Origin: Sinohyriopsis cumingii
Taxonomy: Eukaryota > Mollusca > Bivalvia > Unionida > Unionidae
NCBI GenBank assembly: GCA_028554795.2
Contig: CM068835.1
Span: 59,491,719 to 59,555,718, forward strand
Length of the DNA: 64,000 bases
Direction of reading: 5' to 3'
The first letter of the stretch is position 1. The number at the start of each line of letters is the position of its first letter. The translations under genes were made by a program, and so were the position numbers. Positions 25,276-36,145 of this stretch are shown here, piece after piece. The notes under the pieces were generated by a model. The model was not told the origin of the DNA. It searched no databases and worked only from the letters and a program-made list of their open reading frames with translations.

Positions 25276-25385
25276 GCATTTTTTTATTACCTTTTTATCC
25301 AGGCATTAATTACAAATTTCTTATGTGATTCAACATTAACATCCACTCAGTTTGTATGTTTTTCTTAGAATTGTTGGTTGGTATA

Positions 25386-26596
25386 CCAGGGCTTCCCTTG
25401 GAAATATTTTTCTTTGTGCCATGAAATTTGCCAAATTTAAAAATTTGGAGCCACTTTTCACCCAAAGGAGCCATTTTATGCCATGATGCAGGAAATTAAA
25501 TATATGCATAATATTAATTTTGGCCTAATTTTTAATCTATACTAACGTGACAATAAAATATGTTTTACATGTTTTTATTACATTTCAAAGCACAACAATA
25601 ATTATTAATAAATATAATAATACCATTATATACACATGAAGTTCAGTGTATAGTATGAAAAGTAAGAATGAATAAGAATGTTTCTTTAAAACTGATAATA
25701 CAAAATACTGCCTAGTCTTTATCAACAATGTGACTTACATTTCATCAATATCTGCTTCATATTTTTTCAATACCATTTCTTAAATGCCTTCCTGAAATAA
25801 AAATTCTCAACACTGGACCCATCAATAGAAATTCTCATTAAATTTGCAGAGTAGATCTGTCTACTGAATTTCGTAAGTTTGTTTTGATCAGATTATGACA
25901 ACTAAACCCCCTCTCACAGTCTGCAGTAGAAACAATTAACCTAGTAGCTCCCTCGAATACAGCTGCATATAAATCTTTGTTTTCCAGAGCTAGATTAGCC
26001 ATATTCTTTGTGCTTGATTTGTAAAGTTAATTTTTAATTTTTCATTGATTTAAGCAGTTCAGGCCCTTTACAGTCAATGACTGGCATCCTTGTTGCAGCA
26101 TCCTGTGTGACTCAGTTAAGTTCAGACCACAAAATCATGTTATCTAAGTAAATAATCTCTAAAACACTAAGCATTCCCATGTGCATCTCACACTCACAGT
26201 TTGCAATAAACATAAATTAACAACACTTGTAAATGACACTGAATCATTTTGCTGACCTGTTTAACTACAGAGTGTATCCCCAGCCATTCATTATTTCCTA
26301 CTAGTCACATTTAATTGGTTCTCAAAATCAATTGACAGCTTGCATTTAGCTGCAGTCATGTTCGATAATTATGTTTTATTCATCATCTACCGACATGATC
26401 CACTGACTGCTGCAGATAGGCCTAGTAAGAATAGGTATTAATTAAGTTGCCCATGTCGCTTATATCAATGAAAATTTTAAAAATTTACTTTGTTAAAATT
26501 TGTCGCCAGCAACTTTTGCCAATCAGTAAACTATAGCACCACTTTCAGAATTTTTTCGCTTTTGTCACCAAATGTGAAGCCTGATGGAGGTCCTGG
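25386..26596 (-). mobile_element. Decayed hAT-type DNA transposon
   Basis: Ends ccagggcttcccttgg (left) and the reverse of ggaggtcctgg (right) are short inverted repeats. Flanks ggtatacc and ggtatagt match at 6 of 8 positions, consistent with an 8-bp target duplication. The minus strand keeps a transposase C-terminal fragment (25740-25990). The ~1.2-kb length implies that most of the coding region is missing. Confidence 0.6.
25740..25990 (-). pseudogene. hAT transposase C-terminal (dimerisation) fragment
   Basis: The reverse-strand reading gives NKDLYAAVFEGATRLIVSTA then DCERGFSCHNLIKTNLRNSV and DRSTLQI, after which a frame change leads to MRISIDGSSVENF. 'STADCERGFS..N.IKT.LRN' is the hallmark of the hAT C-terminal dimerisation region in ZNF862/KIAA1586-like elements. 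No upstream catalytic part is visible. Confidence 0.75.
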
Positions 26597-28542
26597 TATA
26601 GTCAGCTGGTTTTGATTACTTTCGAAAAAAGGAAGTATCTAAGCTAGTGGTTGGCATGCTTGATAATTTGCCTTTGCCTTTTTTGCTTAACCATTTCAGT
26701 CTATACATATGTAATCAGTCTGATGATATCACCCAGTGTTTATTATTTGTGTGTCACTGCATTTAATTTACTTTCTTGTGTTGACTTGCTTTAAACATGT
26801 GTTGATTTCCCTTATTATGCAGTATTTTCCACAAGAGACAAAGTGATTTTATTTTATGAAATATAATTTTAAGGTAATAATATGTCTCATTTTTGTATAG
26901 AATATATGTAGAAAGTTATTGTTGCCTTAGTAGCTTGTACTTGTTGGATAGTTGCCTGTAAACATTGTGGATTATAGATTATTACTTTTTTTGGTATATA
27001 AAGCATTGTCAGCTGCTTGTGGGTGTTTAGCAAATGTATATTCAGAATAAAAACAATATTTTGTTATTAAAAAAGAATGCCATTTATATAATTAAACAGC
27101 AGTGTCAAAACTCAATTTTTAAAACTTGGTATATTAGTAAAATAGTGATGCTGTTATTTCTTTACAAGTTATAGCAAAATTTCTGCTCTTCCTCTAGCAA
27201 ACTCAGAGTGCCAATTCAGGAATTTTATTTTCACTATTAACTTTAGAACTTGCTTCTCGATAATGAACCCTAATTTTGAAACGTAGCTTTTCATGCACCT
27301 TTTGCGCGTTTTGTTTGGCTCCCTTGGTATTGATTACATTTGCAAAACAGCATGATAAATGACTGATTTGTTAGATACTTTAACGATGTTACATTTACTT
27401 ACACTGTTCTCAGTGTTCAATTAGTCAGTTGTAATGAGTTGACTTCACACACTACCATGACCGCTAGCTCTGACACATGTAGGATTTACATGCCTTTTTC
27501 TTATACTTTTTTTTATTCTACCCTCTTTACTTGAATTCATACAAAAAGACAAATTAACATGGTAATACAATACAGGTCAACCTTTAATTGATTGTAACAA
27601 TACAACCATCATTTCTTTAAGTTGCAGATCAAAACATAGTCAGTACATAATTATGTTCTCATGGAAATGCTTGCTGGTTTCATGGTGACATTTGATTCAC
27701 ACCTTTCACATTTGAATATTACAGGGCACAATGTATCATTGATGATTGCACTGAAACCAAATTATAAAGATAAAATGGAATACAAATTTCACTTGATGAT
27801 ACTTGTTTAATTGGTAATTTATTTCTCACAGTATTGTCACCAGTAAGCATTAATGACATTTTCATTGGTCTATATTTCATCATATATTGATATTTACCAT
27901 GTACTGAGAATTGGTTTGCTTTTTGTTTTTTATTTATTAGACTTTTATGAGACGTTAGAATTTCATAATTTTTAATCAAATTTCCAGGCATTAACTACTG
28001 CTTTTGATAACAAGTGATATTTCAAGGTCTTCACCACAAAATATTTTAATGGCATCTAGTTTATTCTAAATGAAGATGGTGTCATTCTCACACCAAATAT
28101 GGCTACAACAATAGCCGATTTGAAAATCTTATTGCACATGAATGTTAGAGATGATACTTATCTTGAATTCCTGGAAAGTCTTTTTGGATAGTAGAGTGTT
28201 AGTCCCCTCAGGGGACTCTTGCTTTTATTCTTTTTATTTGTTTTGTTTATTACTTTCCTGTTTAAAGTTTTGTAACTTCAGGCAATACCTTGGACACTGC
28301 ATATTTGATTAAGATTTATCTAAGGTACAAAGTAATATTTATTCAGTTTTCCATATTTATTTTTCTTCCAAATGGTTAGAATTGTTCTCATTTCAGATTT
28401 AATTTACATTTAAAAAAGTAGATTATTAAGTCATTTTTTATAGGAATGGAGTTGTTTTGTCAGAGTGAGTGTTTATTTTTATTTATTAATTTCTTCTTTT
28501 GAATATTTGAATATTAAAACTGATTTTTATCTTATCTTGCAG
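26597..28542 (+). other. Distal part of the 6.8-kb HGD intron
   Basis: Mostly featureless AT-rich sequence. 28020-28217 is one more unit of the ~140-bp repeat ending in the hairpin agtcccctcaggggact (28201-28217). Confidence 0.6.
28020..28225 (+). mobile_element. Single-unit copy of the ~140-bp repeat with terminal hairpin
   Basis: ttctaaatgaagatggtgtc, caccaaatatggctacaaca, gatttgaaaatcttattgca, then gtagagtgttagtcccctca ggggactcttg. The final block is the same as at 23151-23180. Confidence 0.65.
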
Positions 28543-28671
28543 GAAGAAGGTTTCCGTCCAGGTGGTGCCACTCTTCACAGTATGATGACCCCACATGGAC
28601 CTGATGCAGACTGTTTTGAAAAGGCTTCTAATGCTGATCTGAAGCCTCAGAAAGTAGCAGATGGGACCATG
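28543..28671 (+). CDS. HGD: HGD exon encoding residues 354-396, with iron ligand His371
   Basis: Acceptor cttatcttgcag. It has 43 codons starting [20 protein letters not shown]; the His of [14 protein letters not shown] is the third iron ligand. It ends ...KVADGTM in phase 0. The donor is the first GT of a (GT)n run that passes into a long (TA)n run, so the 5' splice site is part of a microsatellite. Confidence 0.96.
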
Positions 28672-28687
28672 GTGTGTGTGTGTGTAA

Positions 28688-28776
<89 letters not shown>
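28672..28776 (+). repeat. (GT)n-(TA)n microsatellite beginning inside an HGD 5' splice site
   Basis: The exon ends ...accatg, and gtgtgtgtgtgtgt starts at once as the donor, then aaacacatatata and about 40 TA units to 28776. Confidence 0.95.
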
Positions 28777-28778
<2 letters not shown>

Positions 28779-28907
28779 CTGTATGATATTATGTGCATTA
28801 GATAATTAAATATTAATTCTGCCTAGTATTTACAAGCATTGTCCTTTAGTTTGCTTTGTTCCCAGTCAGTTTGTAGTACAAACATCCTTAGTCTAGTTTG
28901 GTTTTGA

Positions 28908-28908
<1 letters not shown>

Positions 28909-28967
<59 letters not shown>
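28909..28967. repeat. (TA)n-(CA)n microsatellite
   Basis: About 25 TA units followed by five CA units. Confidence 0.97.
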
Positions 28968-29695
28968 CCTGTTAGAACAATAAAGATTTATTTGAGACAT
29001 GTTCCAAAGCACAAACAACTATTTTGTTCTATTAGCAATTTTACAAATTGTGAGTTGTATCATTACTGTAATTTTATAATAGTCTTATGTCACAGACCAT
29101 AATGAGTTGCCATGCTAAACTAAGGAAGATAATTTAAAACAATTGAGTTCCACAGGTAGCTAAAAATATAAATGTATGATGTATAAAGGTTAATGATGGG
29201 TAATATGTATGAATTTAATCAAAACTGTGCTGGTATTGGGCTTGGTTACAGGCTTGGTAGCATTTGCTGAAACATATTGAAAGATTTGACTGGCAATGTT
29301 AGTGTTAGGTTGTTTTCACTGAAGGCCTTCCGGTATACTTGCCAAATACACTCAACCATGCACCTTAGATGTATATGTAGAATCAGTCACATGCCATTAT
29401 GAACAGTATCAGGTCAGGATACGTTACTACTTTTACCTAAACAATACAATATGGCAGGAATTTAATCGTGTTTTCAAAACCTGTTGACAGGACTGAATAA
29501 ATTTCTCAGTTTAAATCAGTACTACAGTGTACTTGGAATCAAATAAGCAGATATGGGTTAACCTAGCCACTTCTGTTAATGAGACATTGTTTATTATAGG
29601 GTGGTTCCGTAATGAAAACATGTACCAAATTCTGAATGTTCATTGGTTCGCTCAGAAAAATTTGCTTTTAGTTTGTGGCCATTCAAGCAAAAACA
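28968..29695 (+). other. HGD intron sequence between microsatellite and 30-bp array
   Basis: No gene or repeat recognised. The frame at 29527-29727 has no domain. Confidence 0.6.
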
Positions 29696-30300
29696 TGATA
29701 GTTATGGAGGTATTGTGTATGCTTTAACAGTTAAGGAAGGTACTGTGTATTCGTTAACAGTTAAGGGAGGTACTGTGTATACTTTAACAATTAAGGGAGG
29801 TCCTGGGTATACTTTAACAGTTAAGGGAGGTGCTGTGTATACTTGAACAGTTCAGGGAGGTACTGTGTATACCTTAACAGTTAAGGGAGTACTGTGTATA
29901 CTTAACAGTTAAGGGAGATATTGTGTATACTTTAACAGTTATGGAGGTATTGTGCATACTTTAAACGTTTAAGGGAGGTACTGTGTATACTTTAACAGTT
30001 AAGGGAGGTATTATGTATACTTTAACAGTTAAGGGAGGTACTGTCTATACTTTAACACTTAAGGGAGGTATTGTGTGTACTTTTACAGTTAAGGGAGGTA
30101 CTGTCTTTTTTTTAACAGTTAAGGGAGGTATTGTGTGTACTTTAACAGTTATGGGAGATACTGTGTGTACTTTAACAGATAAGGAAGGTACTATGTATAC
30201 TTTAACAGTTAAGGGAGGTACTGTGTATACTTTAACAGTTAAGGGAGGTACTGTGTATACTTTAACAGTTAAGGGAGGTACCATGTATACTCACATATAA
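29696..30300 (+). repeat. 30-bp minisatellite, about 20 units
   Basis: The unit is ttaagggaggtactgtgtat + actttaacag. At 10 codons per unit it leaves frames open on both strands (VKGGTVYTLT repeated on plus). I read it as noncoding. Confidence 0.95.
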
Positions 30301-30490
30301 GTCAGATCCAACTGGAAACTGCATAAACCCAGATCTGCCACTGCATAATGTGCCAGCAGATCTTAGACTATGCAATTTGTTAGGATGAAGCGGTAGAAGA
30401 AAAACACATGGAATGTGATCTGCCAGCACACTACGTGACAGCAGGTCAGGGGTCTATGACATTTGCAAATGGACTTGGTTTATATGCAAA
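30288..30490 (+). mobile_element. Double-hairpin palindromic MITE, copy 2
   Basis: actcacatataagtcagatc + caactggaaactgcataaac; first hairpin cagatctgccactgca...gccagcagatctta; spacer; second hairpin tgatctgccagcacactacg...cagcaggtca; right end catttgcaaatggactt. Confidence 0.8.
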
Positions 30491-30537
30491 TATATATGAT
30501 ATTTAAAAAGAGATCACATTTTATTCACAAGGAGGTG

Positions 30538-30539
30538 TG

Positions 30540-30577
<38 letters not shown>
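30538..30577. repeat. (GT)n microsatellite
   Basis: About 19 GT units. Confidence 0.97.
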
Positions 30578-30579
<2 letters not shown>

Positions 30580-31410
30580 CCATCTGTCGGTACATCTCTC
30601 CATCCACACCCTAAATGTTCAGATTTGTTATGGTCAGTTTCTTGAGTACACTTGGTAACAGATTCATTTTACTTGGTATGTCGATACATCTTGATGTGTA
30701 CAAAATCCGTTTTCAAAAAGCTTGGGGATGCTCTGGAGAGTTGCTAGGGGAGGTAATTTGACAGCCAGCATTGGAGTCATAATTACATGCACTTAAATTA
30801 TTCCAAGTTTTAAAAGGTGTATAATTACCATTAGTCATCAGATATACATTTTCTGTAAGTAACTTGTGTTTATTACTCATTAAGTTTAAAAGGCAGATTA
30901 TGAATTTAAAAAGTCTGAAACTTAAGTTACAATCATTGTTGTCTGCTTCAGTCAAAAAAGCAAACATTTTATTGAATGCATCCGAGATGCTGAATTATTT
31001 TACGATGCATAAAATTAAATTTTAGAAAACATGTCTTGTTACAAATAGTCCCATTACATGATATTTTAATTCTTTCATCATAGACTAAAATAGATGGCAA
31101 TGACCTGATAGCCATTGAACCAGACTAAATGCATCAGCACAAAGCTAGCACATGTACTTGTGCCTAAGAAAAATTTAAATGCCCATAACTAACATTATCT
31201 GTCATTATCTGTCAATATTGGGACATGTATACTTACCCCATTATTTAAACAAATTGAACACTAAAAGTAATCAATAGACTTTAAGGCTTGATTTGACATG
31301 GGAGGTTTATTTTAAGCTCTAAATACAATATTTGATTATATTCTGAGGTAGATCATTTGAGAGAAGCATGAATTGAAACAAATAATATGATTCAGAAAAA
31401 GACAAAGTGT
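30578..31410 (+). other. HGD intron sequence before the exon array
   Basis: No gene or named repeat recognised. The minus frame 30713-30967 has no domain. Confidence 0.6.
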
Positions 31411-31900
31411 GCTTTTGGTATTTCATGCTTTTAGGTTTGAGTCATCCTTCAGTATGACAGTGACAAAGTGTGACAGTGAGCTCAAAGTCGATGATCAGTA
31501 TTAAAGTTGCTTTTGTTATTTCTGGCCTTTATTTTTGAGTCATCCTTCATTATAACATTGACAAAGTAGGGCAATGAGACCAAAGTATATGATCAATATT
31601 ACTTATGCTTTTGTTATTTCAGGCCCTTATGTTCGAGTCATGCTTCAGTATGACAGCGACAAAGTGGGGCAATGAGACCAAAGTATATGACCAGTATTAC
31701 ATATGCTTTTGTTATTTCAGGCCCTTATGTTTGTGTCATTCAGTATGACAGTGACAAAGTGGGGTAATGAGACCAAAGTGGATGACAGGTATTACATATG
31801 CTTTTGTTATTTCAGGCGTTTATGTTTGAGTCATCCTTCAGTATGACAGTGACAAAGTGGGCCAATGAGACCAAAGTGGATGACCAGTATTACATGTGCT
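31411..31900 (+). repeat. HGD: 98-bp tandem array: four decayed copies of the start of an HGD exon plus the real one
   Basis: Five units with spacing 98, 98, 98 and 95 bp. Each runs from the pyrimidine-rich intron end (gcttttgttatttcag or derivative) through the codons for A(F/L)MFESSFSMTVTKW..NETKVDDQYY. Exon-like starts are at 31427, 31525, 31623, 31721 and 31816 (functional). Copies 1 and 2 have lost the acceptor AG (now AT and TG) and contain stops. Copies 3 and 4 keep the acceptor; copy 3 is open through QYY, and copy 4 has a 3-bp deletion and a new GT after gatgacag at 31789. A shared TGCT in exon (31897) and intron (31410-31413) suggests a microhomology junction. Confidence 0.93.
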
Positions 31901-31960
31901 GGCAGCCATTGAAAAAACACTTTCCAGGGGACAGCACTACACAGGAAAACAATGAGCAAG
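31816..31960 (+). CDS. HGD: HGD exon encoding residues 397 to the C-terminal region
   Basis: Acceptor gttatttcag, then AFMFESSFSMTVTKWANETK and VDDQYYMCWQPLKKHFPGDS, the conserved HGD C-terminal helix region, ending TTQENNEQ plus one base. The donor gtgagc at 31961 is strong. If it were not used, translation would run 24 more codons beyond the exon to a TAG at about 32051. The first ~80 bp of this exon are the last unit of a tandem array of decayed copies (31411-31900). Confidence 0.93.
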
Positions 31961-32179
31961 GTGAGCTCTCTGCTTCTGATTTACTTACCTGTATGGTAAT
32001 GATATTCACTGTAAAATCTGCATGCTCTTTTTCTTTCCCCTCACTGCAATAGCAGAAGAGAGTGGGTGTATTGTTTTACTGATGACCTGCTGTACATCCA
32101 TATACCTACATCCTGGATCCATTTTAGTGCAACAGCACAAAAACTATTTTTTTCCCCGTGTTAAGAAATTTTACACACT

Positions 32180-32385
32180 ACCGATATACCTGCCTCTAAA
32201 TCCAACTGTAAACAACATACATTCTGATCTGCCAAATCATAATGCACATACAGATCAGGGTCTGTGTTGTTTCTTCTACTGATTATTCCTAACAAGCTGC
32301 ACAGTTCCACATCTGCCAGCAAATTATGAGACAGCAGATCTAGGTCTGTGCAGTTGTGCTTGTCTTATAAGTGAGTACATACAGT
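32180..32385 (-). mobile_element. Double-hairpin palindromic MITE, copy 3 (opposite orientation)
   Basis: aatccaactgtaaacaacat, gatctgccaaatcataatgc...cagatcagggtctgtgttgt, spacer ttcttctactgattattcct, then the hairpin ctgcacagttccacatctgc...agcagatctaggtctgtgca and cttataagtgagtacat. Confidence 0.8.
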
Positions 32386-33450
32386 ATATCATGGTCATAA
32401 GTTGATCAGATTTTCAAACCATTGCAGCAATATTTCATTTCTTTTACTCACTTCTGAAGTTGTTGGGCTTGTATTTTTTTTTTACAAAGATCCTTGCTTT
32501 CTTTCATGATTAAGCAAAAACCACTTGAGGTAGACATTTGGTAAGTATACATGTATAGATGGCCGGATTAGATTTTCAGATCTTTATCGCAATTTCTTTA
32601 TTTTCTTCCTCAGATTTTTGTAACTTTAAGACTTGGACTGTTTTGTCAAATACCTTGTTTGCATAATGAACCAAAAGCAACATGAGAAGATAAATGAAAT
32701 TTAGTTGGCTACTTTCTGGTTTTTGATTCTCAGGCAGTTATTAACATTTTTCATTTTTTTAGCACATTTTTTAACTCCTTGGACTTTTGTTGAAATCTTT
32801 GCCTGCATGATTAAACAAAAGATATTTGAGGCTGACAAATAACATTTGATAGGCATATTTATATTTTCAGCTGATCTGGCCGTAAGGCCATGTGAACTCA
32901 TGGTATAGTCCATTGCCCGGGTAGAAAAATAAAATTTGGTATGCATGTTTATATGCATAATCAATGACCTGTCAATATTTTCTGGCCATCATCAATTGTT
33001 TAAAAAAAATTCTCAAATTTTTTCTATTTGTGCCCTTACAATGGAAAAGCATCAAAACAGAAAAAGAAAATATGTTGTATCTCTTTCTTGAACGGGAAAA
33101 GGAAATTACTTTCAAAAGATTCTTAAAACAAAGATACTCTAGACAGATCATTTTGAGACTGCAAGATGGCTTCCTCCAGTTCAGACAGATCATCCTGTCA
33201 AATTACTTCAGAATACACAAGAGCAGGAACAGTGACTTTATTAAGAGCAAGGTCTTTTTAAAGAAATCAGTGGGAGGTACATGATGAGGGAAATGTTCTA
33301 GTAAATGACTTTGTAAGAGAACCCATTCAGTGCTTAGAAAAACCAGGTAGAGGACACCTCAAGTTTTGTCAAAGAGGTTGATAGAGGCCAGGTGAGTCTC
33401 GGTCATTGATGCAGGTTACAAATTGAAGTTAAACCAGATTACTCCTTTCT
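32386..33450 (+). other. Giant HGD intron, proximal part
   Basis: No gene recognised. The frames at 32701-32964 (minus) and 32964-33284 have no domain I know, although 33000-33450 may be the 5' part of the adjacent retroelement relic. Confidence 0.5.
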
Positions 33451-33459
33451 TGGCAATAT

Positions 33460-33945
33460 ATCAAGCACATGCAGAAGAATTAGATCCAATTTCACAGATT
33501 TGCTCCAAAATGGTGTAGTAGAACCTGTACAAGCGACCAGAGCCTTGGAAGAAATGTTCTGCAGTACATTTTTTCTAGTTCCTTAGAAACTGAGAACATG
33601 TTCAGTAATAAATTTGAACCCCATTATTGGGTTTCTTGGAAAGATTCACTTCAAAATGGATAGGAAAACAAAAGTTTTAAACATAGACAATGAATCGTGC
33701 TGTCATAAAAGATCACAGAGATACCTATTTGCGTGTTCCGGTTTTCCCAAACACATCAAAAATATCTTTGATGTTGCATTAGAAAAATGTTATCAATATC
33801 TGTGTCTTTGCTTCTGCCCAGCCTCAGCATCGAGGGTACCAAAAATTGTTGGAGTGATGGCAGCCTTTCTGAGGCTTCAGAACACTTGTTGTGCATGTCA
33901 TCTAGATGACTTGTTTGCAGTAAATCAGTTCAAAAGACTGTAGAT
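33460..33945 (+). pseudogene. DIRS-like retrotransposon reverse transcriptase relic 1
   Basis: In one frame: NGVVEPVQ, then FCSTFFLVP, a stop, SVINLNPIIGFLGKIHFKMD, ...EKCYQYLCLCFCPASASRVP, KIVGVMAAFLRLQ and HLDDLFAVNQ. These follow the order of RT motifs of the DIRS/tyrosine-recombinase type ('STFFLVPK..GG.RPVINL', 'F..LCFGL.SAPRVFTKIVG', 'YLDD'). The catalytic YLDD box is altered to HLDD and a TAG interrupts the frame, so it is inactive. Gypsy-like alternatives fit less well. Confidence 0.65.
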
Positions 33946-34489
33946 GACAAAATGCAGTACCCTTATACCAGTTGGAACATCACTTGACCATTTTTATCAA
34001 GTCAAGGAATAACCTCAGATGTAGATTTTGGAATGCACATAAATTTAATGGTTTTGGTGATTCACCTCTAGCAGAGCACGCCATATGCTGCATCAGACAA
34101 GGCAGACAATTCTCATTCTGCTATAATAATGTGCCATACGAAAAAACAAATTCCAAATATAGTTCTCAATGGCTATGAATTACATTCGTGGTTTCTTTCA
34201 CAACTTGACAGAAAATGTTGAGTATGTTCTGATTGCAGTTGCATATCTTCTTCTTATATAATACACAAAATAGAAGTCACCATTATTACCACTTCATACC
34301 ATAGCATATACCAAGGGATATTTCCACTTTGACAGGGTCATTGTGTCTCCAGTTCGATACAACATTTTATATTTGACCAGTGCTTTTCCAAGGATCACAT
34401 TACATTTTTGGACTCTCTCCATGACTTGGAGGTTATGGTATCATGCATAGAATAGAACAAATTCCCAATGTATGTCTTTCTAGGAATCA

Positions 34490-34561
34490 CAGTGGCTCAG
34501 TTGTGATATTGTCTGACTCATAATCCAAGGGTCGTGGGTTTGTAATGGTTGTCTTGGTTTA
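34490..34561 (+). mobile_element. tRNA-like SINE head interrupted by a DNA transposon
   Basis: cagtggctcagttgtgatat + tgtctgactcataatccaag + ggtcgtgggtttg resembles a tRNA-Met-like head with box A, a CAT anticodon region and a box-B start. The Tigger-like element begins 2 bp after the end of this segment. The matching 3' half was not clearly found after 36047. Confidence 0.45.
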
Positions 34562-34563
34562 TA

Positions 34564-36045
34564 CAGTCAAACCCGGTTATCTCGATTACGTCGGGGGTGT
34601 AAAAAAATCGTCGACATAACCGGGTCCCGAGATATCCGGGTTCATAAAAACCGGTAATTTTAAAAATGTCCTTGAGCATTACTCCTGTCTCTTGCTGGTG
34701 TTTACTGGAATCCCCTCCCACTGCATGTTACAATAAAATAAACAAAACGCTTAATTGATAATAAAATGAAATGAACTAACCTGGTGTTGTTATCATTTAT
34801 TCCTTTTTTATCATCATAAGTAATTTATTAAAGAAAAAATATATCTATGAACTCCATATATCACATGTAGCGTATGCATCCATTACTGTAGTGTGCATCA
34901 CTTATGTCAGATAACACACGACGCATTTTTATAATTGATGTGAATATTGAAAAACAAATCATGTTTGGTTGTACTCAGAGGTTTGAATATGTTATCAGAT
35001 TGAAAAATGGATCAAAGAAAATCACAAACGAGAGAGTGAGAGAGAAACATCCACCGATTGCTTTCAGGCACCCGCCATTCACGCATAATGCGGTGTTAGG
35101 TGCAAAATAACCAAGATTGTATTATATCCAGGTTAATATATGACAGTATCTCGCAGATAAAGATCAATAAATGTTTTTGAAAATACATGTACATGTACAT
35201 GTACATTGACTGTGAGTGCAAATGAGGAAAAGCGATCCTATAAACCAACTCTGCTAGACGCCATCATGTATGCCCGTGCAGCTTGGAACAGTGTATCGCC
35301 GAAAACCATTCAAAACTGCTGGTTCCATTGTATTTTTCCGGAAATTTCTGATGAAGAATTTCACCAGCAGTGTTTAATTGCACAAGAAATTAAAGAGCCT
35401 CAATCAGAAATAGGTCTTGAAGCGATGGCTGATGAGATTGCGGACTCCATAGGCATTGCTCGGGATGAATTTTCTAATTATGTTCACGTGGATGATGATG
35501 CCAATGCCTATGGTGAACTTACTGATGAGGAAATAATCCAATCGGTGACAACGAAGCAGATACAATCATGCAAGCAAGATGATGATGATGATGATGATGA
35601 TCAGCCTATCACTATCCCAAGCTACAGTGAAATGGCTGAATGCATTAAAAAAATGAAATTGTTTGTGGCAAGTGTCGACGGTGCTGAGCATATGTATGAA
35701 AACGTAAGTGCTTTTGAATCGTTCGTTACAGATCAGCACCGGAGTAAACAAAAGCAGACTGATATTACTTCATATTTTCTACAAATCGATCGCTTTTGCT
35801 GACTATTTCTTGTACAATTTCTGTGAGATTGACGTTAAAAAGTTGCATTTCGTCGAATTAAGCGGGTCCACGTTACTTCGGACCGAAACTTATGCCCGAC
35901 ATAACCGGGTTATCAACTTAACAGAGGTCGAGATAAGCGGGTAAAAAATAGCATAACAAAGAAGAATTTTTTCGGGACCGGACCAAAACGCTCGACATAA
36001 GCGGGTTGTCGAGATAACCGAGGTCGAGATAAGTGGGTTTGACTG
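34564..36045 (+). mobile_element. Pogo/Tigger-like DNA transposon, internally deleted, with intact ends
   Basis: Flanked by TA target duplications (34562-34563 and 36046-36047). The left end cagtcaaacccggttatctc and right end gagataagtgggtttgactg are inverted repeats. Subterminal direct repeats of 'cgacataaccggg/gagataagcgggt' fill about 100 bp at each end (34600-34645, 35890-36030). It is 1482 bp long and carries only the last part of a transposase, so it must be moved in trans. Confidence 0.9.
35206..35802 (+). pseudogene. Tigger-like transposase C-terminal fragment
   Basis: A 198-codon frame with no ATG at its start (it opens with TTG after an ACATGT repeat, probably the deletion junction). 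It reads YKPTLLDAIMYARAAWNSVS PKTIQNCW, the conserved post-catalytic region of jerky/Tigger transposases (DDE_1 family), then an acidic tail with an Asp run encoded by (GAT)n. The helix-turn-helix DNA-binding and DDE catalytic regions are absent. Confidence 0.8.
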
Positions 36046-36065
36046 TACTCATGAAAGACACTTGG

Positions 36066-36145
36066 CTATCCACATGATACAGCCAGTATCCACATGATAC
36101 AACCAGTATCGGCACGATACAACTAGTATCCACATGATACAACCA
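36066..36145 (+). repeat. 20-bp tandem repeat, four units
   Basis: The unit atccacatgatacaaccagt is repeated four times with small changes, just right of the Tigger-like element. Confidence 0.9.

Noticed and set aside
31961-32052. HGD ending by read-through (GELSASDLLTC... tail)
   Set aside because: The gtgagc donor is strong and the tail has no family resemblance, although this cannot be excluded without transcripts.
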